Origin: Botryotinia globosa
Lineage: Eukaryota > Ascomycota > Leotiomycetes > Helotiales > Sclerotiniaceae
Reading direction: 5' to 3'
Length of the DNA stretch: 64,000 nucleotides
NCBI GenBank assembly: GCA_014898425.1
Contig: RCSZ01000007.1
Span: 2,294,001-2,358,000 of the forward strand
Below the pieces are notes generated by a model. It was given only the letters and a program-made list of their open reading frames with translations. It was not told where the DNA came from and searched no databases. Every line of letters begins with the position of its first letter. Positions within the stretch are counted from its first letter, which is position 1. Below are positions 40,463 to 50,920 of the stretch, in pieces. A program made the translations under genes and the position numbers.

Positions 40463-41168
40463 CCAGGGGTCTGCGAGCCCCCGGACCCCTTGCTTTTTGA
40501 GAAAGTGTTATATAATAATATTTATTATTATAAAAATCTAAAAAAAAATTATATTGAAGGCTTGCAGGCGAAGTCGGTTTATCCTATTATATTGCTTTAT
40601 TTAAATTTGTTTTCGGATTTTTCGATTTTTTTTCAATTTTTCAATTTTTTTCAGATTTTTAAATTTTTTGAGATTTTTAAATTTTTTTCAGATTTTTGTA
40701 GATCACATTATATTAGATCAATAATTATACTACTAAACTACAAAAACTATGATATTAAAATAATTTTTATTAATATTAGATCTATTATATTCAATATAAC
40801 TCGTTTTTAATTAATTATATAAACTTTAATTATTATATTATTTAAACTTTAATTTTTCGAAAAACTTTTAATTTTGAAATTAATATTATAAAATTATATT
40901 ATTTAAAACCCTTTAATCTCTTGTATATAATTATTACTTTTCCTTTCTTTTTATTCAATTTATTTTGATTAAAATAAATTAATTTAGATAATTTCATTAA
41001 AAAACTCTGATGATTTATATTATAATTATAATACCGAAGAAATTACAAAATCATTATAACTAATGAAATCATTAGAATCAAGCTTCACTAAATGAGATTC
41101 TCTTTTTTTATATCTGTATACTTTCGGCCCTTGCAAACAGTGAGATTATTAAGAAGGTAAACCTCCAA
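40463..41168 (+). mobile_element. Family C element, copy C3
   Basis: It opens with the preserved GC hairpin end (CCAGGGGTCTGCGAGCCCCC), followed by CCTTGCTTTTTGAGAAAGTG, AAGGCTTGCAGGCGAAGTCGG and about five degenerate 18-19 bp repeat units (40,605-40,700). It closes with GGTAAACCTCCAA (complement TTGGAGGTTTACC, the same end as in C1). Length 706 bp. The ends are immediately followed by TA on the hairpin side. Confidence 0.6.
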
Positions 41169-42438
41169 TAAATAATATATCCTCTTTTTTTTTGAAATCG
41201 AAATGAATAATCACTCTTTAAATCAATTCTAAAATTATTTATTGTAAAAGCAATCTTGATTTTTTTTAAATCCTTCTTCAAATTAAATCACTTTATTTTG
41301 ATATTATATATAATAATCTACTTTATAATTTGTTTTACATTTATATTTGAAAAGATTAAATTAATTTCAATGATTTTTTTAATACATGTCTTATTATCCT
41401 TTTGGATTTTAATTATAGTAATAAACTTTATATTAGAAATACTATTTATTTTTATTATTTAAATTTCTTTTATTTTTTGATTAATATTTTCTAATAATTA
41501 TTTATCAAATATCTTTTAATATCTTTCCATTTCTATTATATCAAAACTAACTTTAATATTTTAAAAGAATATATATAATAATAGACTTTTGAATTAAACT
41601 ATTTATATTAATATATCAAATAAGTATTAATCTAATTTATAAGATATTAACATACAATTATAACATTTGTTTCTCTTATATTTTTTATATTCTTTTTTTA
41701 TATCTTCTTTTACTATTTCTATTTTCAATATTTTTTATAAAATTATATTAATATTCCATTAATTTAAAAACTATTTTCAAAAGTTTTAATATTATTATAT
41801 GAACTACTTTTTGAAAATTCATTCTTAAAATCTTTAATTCCTTTGATTTGAATATTATCATAATTTCAAGAGATCTCAATAAAAATAATTATTGAATTTC
41901 TGATAATAATTAGAAAATTATTTGAATTTTTATTAATCAAAAAATGTTTCTAGAAGTTTTACTAGCCGTCGGGGAAAAAGAATTTTTCAGATCGTGAATT
42001 CGTAAAAGCTTTTTCTTTTATTTCTTTAATTTTTATAAGGGCTAACCCCCAAACCCCCGATCTTTACTATGCTTGAGGTTTAATTATAAATAATAATAAT
42101 CTATTTATATAAAGAATTATAGTCATTCTATTAAGATTTATAAAGAATGTTTAATATAAACTCTAAAAATAGATTTCTATCTGAAACAAAAAAAAATTCT
42201 ATAATTTATATAATATATTTATAGAAATCTTAAAAAGAAAAATTATATTATACAAAACAATATAAACTATAATTTATTATAAAAAATATTATATTATTAA
42301 AAAGCATTTATTATAATTAATATTATTATAATTTTAAAATTTATTTTAGGATTTTTAAAAAGAAATATACTAATATTCAAATTTTAATATAAAATCTTTT
42401 TTGAATAATTTTCTTTTTATATATAGATTATTATATTA
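41169..42438. other. AT-rich DNA with one GC island at 41,965-42,080
   Basis: Mostly A+T with no gene. Two short islands of normal composition stand out: TAGCCGTCGGGG near 41,965 and GGGCTAACCCCCAAACCCCC at 42,039-42,058, continuing to about 42,078. They may be the terminus of another element, but no partner was found. Confidence 0.4.
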
Positions 42439-42990
42439 TCAAAAATCTGTAAGCTCTTGGATCCCTTTTTTTTGAGAAAGTATTATATAATTATATTTAT
42501 AATTATAAAAATCTAAAAAAGAAATTTTATTGAAAACTTATAGGCGAAATCGGTTTATCTTTTTTTATTCAGATTTTTTAATTTTATTTAGATTTTTTAA
42601 TTTTATTTAGATTTTAGTGGATCATTTTATATTAGATCATTAATTATACCACTGAATTATAAGAACTATAGTATTAAAATAATTTTTATTAATATTAGGT
42701 TAGTTATATTCAATATAAACCTTTTTTAATTAATTATATAAGCTTTAATTATATTTATATTATTTCAACTTTAATCTTTTATAAAAACCTTAGTTTTGAA
42801 ACTAATAATATAAAAAATGTATTATTTGAAAGCTCTTAATCTCTTATATATAATTACCACTTTTTCTCTTTTTTATTCAATTCATATTAGCTTAAATAAA
42901 CTGATTCAAAAGATTCTATTATTAATTCAATTACAACACCAACTAGAAAAACTATATCGATCAGAAAAATTAAGCTCCAATTAATAGAAA
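42439..42990 (+). mobile_element. Family C element, copy C4 (most mutated, right end missing)
   Basis: It aligns with C2 and C3 from the hairpin end, which here is mutated to TCAAAAATCTGTAAGCTC, through TTTTTTGAGAAAGTATT, AGGCGAAATCGG and three repeat units (42,560-42,615). Similarity fades near 42,990 without the TTGGAGG end. Confidence 0.5.
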
Positions 42991-43415
42991 GTTTCGCATA
43001 TGACTTATAACCAATTAGAAGGAACCTTATATATGCCAATTGATAAATTTGCTATAATTATAAAAATATATGATTATATAATATATGAGTACAAAAAAAC
43101 TTAACTTGCTTCTTACGAATCCATAAAGCCATATTTACAATTTTATAATAATTCTATTACTTTATTTCAAGTTTTCAGAATACTTACTTTCTCGTGTTTT
43201 TCTTCCTTTTAATATAATCAACTCTTTTCGATATATTAGCATTTACTTGATGTTCTATTTATCCATCAAATATCTATTTTTTAGATTCTTTGTTTTCAAA
43301 GATACATATAAAATAAGTTTCAAACGTTTAGCGAAGCTAGTATAATTATAAGACTACTTTCAATCTATATCTATATTACATTTCATTCTGCAATTCTATA
43401 TTATGATCTAAATGA
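42991..43415. other. Transition from AT-rich block to gene-bearing DNA
   Basis: Composition rises over these bases. The sequence is the 3' flank of the glycosyltransferase gene. No feature recognised beyond T-rich and A-rich stretches suitable for 3' end formation. Confidence 0.4.
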
Positions 43416-44699
43416 TTAAATGCTTGCTAGTAAAGGCCCCCTTTTGATCGGCTCCATGATCTGAAAATCCATTCTCGGGGGAAGCTCATCTTGCGTCCAA
43501 AATATCATTCCATGTCTCAACCAATCTGCATAAGTCCCAGGTACTATATCCGATCCATCATGCTTTCTCCACAGCGACCCCAAAGTCTCACCAAGTACTC
43601 GTAAAATAAGGCCATGAGCGAGTTTAAAACCAAAACTTCTTTTCAAACAAGCTTCCACAATCTCTCTTGCCTGCTTTTGCCCCGGGCTCTCTGCTTCCCC
43701 GCTACGAGGAATTGAAAGTGACATCAAATCAAACGCCTTTTGTCCATTCCAAGACGTGAACTCGTTGATGAGCTGCGAGCCTTCCATGTATTCAATGGCA
43801 TAAACATGCTCAGCAGAATATCTTGGCCCATTCCAGTTATCGTTTTCATCAACCAGTCCCAGTACCATCGTCATTACTTGGCCTTGAATGATGTAATCTG
43901 TCAATAGCTTACTACAGTCTTCAGCCGAAATAGTTTTTCCATCCTCCTCAATAGTGAACGAACCCCCCATCAATTGGACTCCTTTCAACAAGGGACTAGA
44001 ATGCATCCCCTCTGTGCTTGTCTTGCCACCATCTGCAGCCCACAAAGCCAGCAATAACTTGTGCGACCTTTCAAGCATGGGATTGTTTATTTTTGAAGCT
44101 AAGAAGTAGTTCGTGAGACAGCGCTCATCAATCGTACCCGCATTATATGACAAGAGCTCAAATGGAGAAGCATCATTATCGATGGTCTTCCGCCACATAC
44201 GGTCTAGATCACCGATTTGCATCATCCCCACATCCGCGTATACACCACCATAATTTAGGAGGAGGGGAAATCGGACTAGGTCAGATGTGTGTTGAGGGCT
44301 GTGGTCACCTCCAATAGCACCGTCTATGAAAGCACCAGGGAAGGTACCCAGGTCGTTAACGTCCAAAAAGTTTGCGACGTTCAGAGGTGAAGATGGCTGT
44401 CGATCGATTACGCGGATAGTCCAACCTTGTTTTGAGAACCTCCGGTGCCAGGCGCGAACATTTCGTTGGGTGTAATGATGCATGTTGGAAAAACCACTAT
44501 GCCAGAAGAACCAAATGTTCTTTTCACTTGAAATTGGCTTAGGGTGCAAAATATCATAATCGATCTCTGAATCTAGTCGTAGATCGAGAGATTCTTTCGG
44601 AATGACATGTACCCCTTCAGGACGAATATAAAGATCCGAGATGGAACAAGACATGTTATAGTGGCGTACTGTGTTTACGGATGTTTTACTTGAAAGCAT
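43416..44699 (-). CDS. Capsular polysaccharide synthesis-type glycosyltransferase
   Basis: The 427-residue product resembles fungal members of the capsule-synthesis glycosyltransferase family (GT-A fold, DXD-type). Residues 61-170 hold the diagnostic core: KNIWFFWHSGF, NVRAWHRRF, then HTSDLVRFPLLLNYGGVYADVG (137-158), where Asp-156 is the likely metal/sugar-nucleotide ligand. The usual second Asp is Gly-158, as I recall for this subfamily. No signal peptide or membrane segment is evident. The donor and acceptor sugars cannot be read from the sequence. The frame is open upstream to a stop at 44,787-44,789. Met-16 (44,654), just before the conserved part, is an equally good start. A good donor (GTAAGT at 44,826) and acceptors downstream suggest a spliced leader or a short upstream exon. 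It is the first gene next to the RIP block. Confidence 0.8.
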   Translation of the reverse strand: MLSSKTSVNTVRHYNMSCSISDLYIRPEGVHVIPKESLDLRLDSEIDYDILHPKPISSEKNIWFFWHSGFSNMHHYTQRNVRAWHRRFSKQGWTIRVIDRQPSSPLNVANFLDVNDLGTFPGAFIDGAIGGDHSPQHTSDLVRFPLLLNYGGVYADVGMMQIGDLDRMWRKTIDNDASPFELLSYNAGTIDERCLTNYFLASKINNPMLERSHKLLLALWAADGGKTSTEGMHSSPLLKGVQLMGGSFTIEEDGKTISAEDCSKLLTDYIIQGQVMTMVLGLVDENDNWNGPRYSAEHVYAIEYMEGSQLINEFTSWNGQKAFDLMSLSIPRSGEAESPGQKQAREIVEACLKRSFGFKLAHGLILRVLGETLGSLWRKHDGSDIVPGTYADWLRHGMIFWTQDELPPRMDFQIMEPIKRGPLLASI

Positions 44700-44826
44700 G
44701 AAAGCCGCGAGATGTAGAGAGACGAGCGATTTGACGTAGTAAACAGGTAACGTAAAGTGCTTGTGATGTTGTAGACAATTGATGATCTAGTGTGAGTTTT
44801 CGAGAAGGTTAGGAATGAGGACTTAC
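44672..44826 (-). other. Possible 5' intron of the glycosyltransferase gene
   Basis: On the minus strand a consensus donor GTAAGT begins at 44,826. Using the acceptor ACACAG ending at 44,672 removes 155 nt and joins an upstream ATG frame (from 44,914, 29 codons plus one base) in phase to the codons before Met-16. A shorter intron ending at 44,787 (CACTAG) is also possible but would be out of phase with that ATG. Whether the upstream exon is coding or leader is undecided. Confidence 0.3.
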
Positions 44827-44914
44827 TGTTATATACTTGAACCTTTGGATGTGACGCCGACAATCGTTTGATGGATTTCAAACCATCAAACATATGGGCG
44901 CAGGATCGTCCCAA

Positions 44915-45710
44915 TCGAGTAAAGTGAGCTCCGACTCATCAAATATGGGCGAGTACCAAGGTTAGTCAAAATGAGTCATTTAAGGTTTTGCTAGCTTAGT
45001 CCAGCCCTGTAGATAAGATACGACTCCTGAAAGCTCGCTAGAGACTTTGATGTGCTAATGTTCATTAAGGGGAAAAGAACATTGACGTGATATGTATTTC
45101 TCACCTGTTGTCATCTCTGGATCACTCCTTACAATCATCAATTGGTCAATTAAACCAAGGAGAAGAATAGGAGTCACAACCGTAGGCCAGCAGGCATTTT
45201 ATTGTACCCGGGCATAATAACTCACAACATACAAGTAAAACCGGCCCTATCCGCAGGCTTTTGAGCGGTTCAAGCCGCTCTCTTAGGGATTGGATATCAT
45301 TTGATCAAAATACAAGTAGAAGGTCAGACCGACTATGCACTTCGAATTCATGCTAACGGATCATACCTTGATCGACATGATGTACAATAACAAGATAATT
45401 TCCGCTGAGTATCACTAATATACTATATACATTCATCAATGACTAGTCATATACACAAAAGCTAGTCCTGTTTATCCCAATAGAAGCTCAACTCCTCGCT
45501 ATACCTGCGATCGCCCATCAAATTGCATGTGGATATGCAAGATCAGTTCCGAGGATACATACAAACGGACCGTTGCGATTACTACGCGCAATAAAACAAT
45601 TGCAATTGATGCATAAAGACCGCCTTTGATCTTGAAATTCCATGATATTTTCACCTTAAAAACTCCGCAGCAAAGATGTATATATCCCATGGTATAGCCC
45701 TTAAGTTCTC
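44915..45710. other. Intergenic region
   Basis: Ordinary-composition DNA between the 5' side of the glycosyltransferase and the 3' side of the Ser/Pro-rich gene. A perfect short stem-loop (GAGCGG ... CCGCTC) lies at 45,264-45,281. No coding frame is supported. Confidence 0.4.
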
Positions 45711-47414
45711 TCACGCTTCAACAACCACTTGCTGATTCTCATTCTCCTGATTCACAGTTCCACTTCTCTCACCGATATCTTTCTCGACTATTATCGTCTT
45801 GCCATCGGATTCATTTGGCGTATCCTTTCCAATCAACTTCAAGAAAGCGCCTAGGTCTTTTCGTACTGTTGCCAAAACAGCCATGCAGTCAGAACACACC
45901 CTCAAACAGCACCATGTACATTTCCATTGTTGTTCATAGTCTCCCTTCGAGCAAGTTTGGCATTGGAGTGGACATAAATTATTTCGTGATCGCCGCATAA
46001 ATCTGTGACTTTGAAAGCAATCAATATGCTGTGATGTAATGGGAGGAGCTGGTAGAATTGTTCCGGGAGCGGGAAGTGAGGAAGGCGATAAAGGGAAATA
46101 AGAGTAAGAGAGAGACGTTGCACGAGAGGTAGTCGTTCGAGAAGTCTCACGGGAATGTGGGTTTGTTGTAACAGTTGGAGTCGTGGATGTAATAGATGGC
46201 GAGAAGGTTGCCGATTCAGCTGGAGGTGAGGGCTGAGGTGTAAGGATAGTTTTGGTGGCATGTGGCTTTTGGGGTTGCGGTGACCGGACGACATCCAGGG
46301 GAGATGTAATGGTCAAAGTCTCAGAGGGACTCCGAGAGTGGTTAGCGTGAAGAAGGTTAGGCACGAGTGGAGACTGTTGCGAAGCGGATCGGTCGCTCGC
46401 TGTTGCAACGGAAATATTTTGAGTGTGGTTAGCATCCGACTTTATTGGTACTTGGGTTGCGGACGATAGATCGCTGGGTGGTGTAGTCGGTGAAAATACT
46501 TGTGGTGTAGATGGTTGACTTTGATCTTCATCTGATCTTAAATATTCTGGTGTCGACAGACCTCCATGAGGCGAGTATGGTGCGTTTGTCGACTGTGACG
46601 TATGTCCTTCTCCAAGATTTCCAGGCTGATTAGTGTCAAGTTCGCCATGCCCACTGATTTCATGAGACTGATCAGTGGCTTTTCGTCTGCTGATGTCTTT
46701 CAGCTTCGAAATCTTTGCGCCCATCGGCGGTACTTCTGGTGCTTGAGGTGCTTCACGAGCAGGTATGAGACCTCGTTCTCGATCAGAAAGCTCTCTATAT
46801 CGGAGAATCTGACTTGGTAGTTTGGGCAAGGAACGATCGAGTGCCAAGTTGCCGTTTTTGGAAGGAGGACTTGCCGTGGAGCCGTTACTCTTTAGAAGTT
46901 TCAAATCGGGAAACTCAACTCCCTTCTGGGTTACCAACGATCTTCTCCTCCAAATTTCTTGCGTTGGAGAAGATTTCAAACTTGATAAAGATTTTGGGCT
47001 TCCTACATCCTTTCTTGGTGTCGTAGGAGATACTTGGTTCTGTTCATCTTGCTCTGGTATCGGGGGAGTTTTTCGAAACTCTGATTCAGTATAGCTGAGT
47101 GAATCTTTGGTAAAGTTGCTACCCCCGGACAATGTTCGAGAAAGGACAGAATCAGAGTAACCCGAGGATGATATGCTCGCAATGGAAGACTTTTTTGACG
47201 CGATTGGAGTATTCCCAACGGCTCGACGTGGAATTGACATTGCTCTTGAGCTTTTCCTCTCTGGCAGAGAGCTCGTTCTTGCTGGTAAAGAAGGCAATGT
47301 TTGTGACATGATTGTTTGTTGAGAATCTTTCAATTCTATTGGTGTACTGGGAAGCACCTTCGTGTACTTCATGAGGGGCTCTCGATAGGGCGAATTGACT
47401 GCTGTATTCATCAT
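45711..47414 (-). CDS. Ser/Pro/Thr-rich protein with C-terminal Cys-rich (zinc-finger-like) cluster
   Basis: The 567-residue protein is not one I can name. Residues 1 to about 460 are low complexity, rich in Ser, Pro, Thr and Gln, and likely disordered. Residues 466-510 hold nine Cys in the order C466, C481-x3-C485-x2-C488, C499-x2-CC(502-503)-x3-C507-x2-C510, with His nearby. That spacing could bind two zinc ions in a B-box or RING-like way. The tail after 515 is polar and charged. No membrane segment. The frame is intact and single-exon, with two Met codons at the start. Function unknown; a protein- or chromatin-binding adaptor would be a guess. Confidence 0.7.
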   Translation of the reverse strand: MMNTAVNSPYREPLMKYTKVLPSTPIELKDSQQTIMSQTLPSLPARTSSLPERKSSRAMSIPRRAVGNTPIASKKSSIASISSSGYSDSVLSRTLSGGSNFTKDSLSYTESEFRKTPPIPEQDEQNQVSPTTPRKDVGSPKSLSSLKSSPTQEIWRRRSLVTQKGVEFPDLKLLKSNGSTASPPSKNGNLALDRSLPKLPSQILRYRELSDRERGLIPAREAPQAPEVPPMGAKISKLKDISRRKATDQSHEISGHGELDTNQPGNLGEGHTSQSTNAPYSPHGGLSTPEYLRSDEDQSQPSTPQVFSPTTPPSDLSSATQVPIKSDANHTQNISVATASDRSASQQSPLVPNLLHANHSRSPSETLTITSPLDVVRSPQPQKPHATKTILTPQPSPPAESATFSPSITSTTPTVTTNPHSRETSRTTTSRATSLSYSYFPLSPSSLPAPGTILPAPPITSQHIDCFQSHRFMRRSRNNLCPLQCQTCSKGDYEQQWKCTWCCLRVCSDCMAVLATVRKDLGAFLKLIGKDTPNESDGKTIIVEKDIGERSGTVNQENENQQVVVEA

Positions 47415-48119
47415 GTTTCAAGTCTCTCGACTTTGACTTCTTGATAGAAACTCGCGATTGTTCAAGTGATAATTATTCTTCAATGTAATAATAAATTGAA
47501 TCCGAGTTGCAACAATCAGAGAGAAAATGAAGGAAGACAGAAAGCACACAAATTCACCGTTATTCGACTTACTTTGATACTTCGGGTGCGATATAAAACA
47601 AGGTCGCCAACCGGGATCCCATGAAATGGTCAAACGACGGAACGATGAAAAGGGATTTTCGCAAGGGCATGTATGGACTAGATATCTTGCAATAAGTTCA
47701 TGCATTTGTTTTGACTAAAGTTCTTATTGAACTTGTCCTACAAGGCATGGATCTGGATATTGATGATGATGAAATTGAAACAGATGAGGAGTTCTAGAGG
47801 GAAATTTCCATGGAAAAAAAGAGGGAAGAACACCGATGCCATGGAAAGGAAGCTGGATTTTGTTTGTTTTGATTTCATCCCATCATGAAAAAGAGATGGG
47901 ATGTAGGATAGATAGTATGAATACCTACCACCTACCTTGAATTTCGGATGAGGCGTTTTTGAGTATATTCCATGCTGCTTGATATATTATGCTTTGTTAT
48001 GGCTTTCAATCTATACTTAGAAGTTGAAGAGCCTTGTGTAGACGGTGAGGGTATTTCCAAAGCCGAAACTTTCAGATGTGTATGAGAATGATTGTTATGA
48101 TGATCTTTATAGATGTTGG
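47415..48119. promoter_or_regulatory. Upstream region of the Ser/Pro-rich gene
   Basis: About 700 bases of ordinary composition upstream of the minus-strand gene, including its probable leader. No defined promoter element is convincing. Confidence 0.3.
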
Positions 48120-48518
<399 letters not shown>

Positions 48519-49462
48519 GAATATAAAATAATAAGAGATCTTGGAAATATAATTTTGATATATGTATATATATCTTGTTGTGGTATTGATGTGATGTGAT
48601 GTGATGTGATATGATGTTGTACTTTGAATATCTAAGGTATCTAATAGTCTTGAGGCAGTGAGTGTAAGGTTACGAAATGCTTTCTAGATCTCGTATTAGG
48701 TATTGGGGCTGAAACAAATTGTAAGGAAGCTATGCAATGCGTGAGGAGATGGATTTAGGAGAAGGGTAATCTATATATGGATATATATATATAGATAGGT
48801 AGATATAGGTAGATATAGGTAGATATAAGTAGATATAGATAGATATAAGTAGATATAAATAGATATAGATATTTATAGATATTTACAAATAATTATAAAC
48901 TATATATATATATATATATTTTATAAAAATAATAGATATATATATTCATACTACATACATATACGTCGTCGTTACTCAATCGATCACTCTGACTTCATTG
49001 AGTGAGTTGATTGATTTGCTGTAATACCTGTCCTGTACAGTACTCTGTCGGTGTGATGCATAATTGATTGCGGCCCCTTGATTGCGATAATGTACTAGAT
49101 AGTCACTACGAGTCTTCTCTAACCCAAACACAAGGACACGACATCCTTTTATCTGATTGATAAACTCTTGAAGATGCTCCAGTATCACACATATCCAATA
49201 CAACATATACATACAACATATACAACATATACAACATATACGTGTAATGTGATTCTGCTTCCCCATGCAATCCTGCCTGCATTGCTTTCTGCATTGCCTT
49301 GCTGTACTCGAGTATCAATAAATAAAAATACCGCTAGGATGTCAATACTTAAATAACATGTCAACAGAGCAACACAATCGTTACATTCAATTGCTCTACA
49401 GAACTATTAACAAATAATTGAATATCCAATTCATACCTCACATAACGGTCAACAAACAAACC
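48519..49462. other. Intergenic region with further short tandem repeats
   Basis: Contains GTGAT repeats (48,588-48,615), a 10-bp repeat AGATATAGGT/AGATATAAGT (48,792-48,860), an AT stretch (48,880-48,960) and four copies of ACAACATATAC-like units (49,200-49,242). The last ~150 bases, with a CAACAAACAAACC leader just before the ATG, are the likely promoter and leader of the downstream gene. Confidence 0.7.
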
Positions 49463-50920
49463 ATGTCAACAATACCATCAAGGACAAGATCAATTCGTAA
49501 ACCTTCAGAGAGAATTACTAATCTATCTCGTCCCGATATCAAATCATCTGTGACCGCAGCTCCCGATAATCTAGCTTCACCCAGTCGTTTACCCATCAAA
49601 CCACGAAGAACAACCGTATCAACCGCATCGAGCACTCCCACATCTACACGATCATCGACTGCGAGTTCCATTGGTACCAGCAATGCTTCTATACGTCCTC
49701 CATCTACCCGGGCAAATGTGACCAAACCTCCTACGACGAGTGGTCCGGCTCGATCGACGTCTGTTCGAAATTCATCTGCTGCGACGTCCGAACCGGTAAA
49801 AGATCGTTCAAGACCACCACTCACTTCTACAAATCGGCACATACGTACCTCGTCGATTACTTCTGCTACTACAAGACCGACTCATTTACGCACAAATTCT
49901 TCATCGACAATACTAAACAATTCCTCCACCGTCCTCCGCCCACCCAGTGAAACGTCACAAAGACCTCGTCCACCTAGTCAAACGTCACAAAGATCTCGCC
50001 CGCCGAGTCAAACCTCGCAGAGAGCACAACCGCAAGATGTCCCAGTGAGAGCACGTCCACAATCTCTATACGGAGATTCATCCATTCGCAAACCTGCATT
50101 CTCTACTCTCCAACAGCACTTTTCACCCGCAAAGAACGTTGGTTCTAAACCGCCTACTGCATCCTTCCTCGCCGCTCCGACTCCCAGCAAACTTCCTGCG
50201 AACATTGCAATAACTGCCGAAACCGCAAAGCTCCAGAATGAATTGTTACAATTGCACTTGTTGCATCGGGATGCAGAATTGGTAAACAGACAATGGAAAG
50301 CGAGTGCGAAGAAGAAGCTTGGGGCAAAGTTCCAATCGGTAGTCAAGAGACATGATGAGTTACTTCGCCTGGAGGTAGAGGAAGCTGGAAGGATCAATGC
50401 TGCTGCTTTCAAAGAGTGGCAAGACATAGAAACTCCTGGTTGGGGTTTAGAAGAGAAGATACAGCTACTCGATGAAGTGCTTAACGAAGCGTGGAATCTA
50501 GGCGAGCCTGGGGGAAAATATGCAAGGCTCGTGAGAAAATTTGAGAAGTGGGTTATCAGGTGTGAGGAGATTTTGAGGGATAGAGATCACGATCAGATGT
50601 TGGATGATGAGGAGGAAATAGTCTTCATTGAGGAATTAGACCTGGCGTGGAAAGACGAATGCTTGGTACTAAATAGGAAACTCGAAGGTTGGCGAGATGC
50701 TTTGGAAGATCTTGGGAGGTTAGGAAAGGAGTCTACAATGGCAACTGTGGTGGGTGGGCTCAGAGCCTTGGTGAGTGGTATGCTTCTAGAGTTGGAGGTC
50801 ATGGCGCAAATAGAATCAGATGCGGTGGCATTAGAACAGGAATGGATTCAGAGTGTAAACGGGAGCATGGAGGATGATAGCAATACCCCGGTTGCAGGAG
50901 CAGTATGGCGATGTATGTAG
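49463..50920 (+). CDS. Ser/Thr/Arg-rich coiled-coil protein, possible HAUS8/AUG8-like augmin subunit
   Basis: The start is the ATG at 49,463 (context AAACCATGTC), giving 485 residues. Residues 1-250 are basic and rich in Ser, Thr, Pro and Arg, with three copies of a 10-residue repeat of the form RPPSQTSQRP/S (about 159-188). From about 255 the protein is helical: ELLQLHLLHRDAELVNRQWK, then KKKLGAKFQSVVKRHDELL, with acidic and Leu-rich helices to the end. A disordered basic N-terminus followed by an LLH...QW helical motif recalls the microtubule-binding augmin subunit HAUS8 and plant AUG8/QWRF proteins, where LLHNR...QWR is conserved. That link is my inference from a short motif. The alternative is an unnamed fungal coiled-coil protein. 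Confidence 0.65.
   Translation: MSTIPSRTRSIRKPSERITNLSRPDIKSSVTAAPDNLASPSRLPIKPRRTTVSTASSTPTSTRSSTASSIGTSNASIRPPSTRANVTKPPTTSGPARSTSVRNSSAATSEPVKDRSRPPLTSTNRHIRTSSITSATTRPTHLRTNSSSTILNNSSTVLRPPSETSQRPRPPSQTSQRSRPPSQTSQRAQPQDVPVRARPQSLYGDSSIRKPAFSTLQQHFSPAKNVGSKPPTASFLAAPTPSKLPANIAITAETAKLQNELLQLHLLHRDAELVNRQWKASAKKKLGAKFQSVVKRHDELLRLEVEEAGRINAAAFKEWQDIETPGWGLEEKIQLLDEVLNEAWNLGEPGGKYARLVRKFEKWVIRCEEILRDRDHDQMLDDEEEIVFIEELDLAWKDECLVLNRKLEGWRDALEDLGRLGKESTMATVVGGLRALVSGMLLELEVMAQIESDAVALEQEWIQSVNGSMEDDSNTPVAGAVWRCM

Noticed and set aside
42039..42058. C-rich phrase read as a telomere repeat
   Set aside because: Only one irregular copy and no TTAGGG array; better explained as an element end.
45264..45281. 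GC-rich stem-loop as a terminator or tRNA
   Set aside because: Too short and isolated. No tRNA boxes around it, and hairpin terminators are not a nuclear fungal signal for protein genes.
49438..49842. Minus-strand frames opposite the coiled-coil gene, and similar frames opposite the Ser/Pro-rich, BCAS3-type and CWC22 genes
   Set aside because: Antisense shadows of biased codons (Ser/Thr/Arg-rich regions) with no family resemblance.
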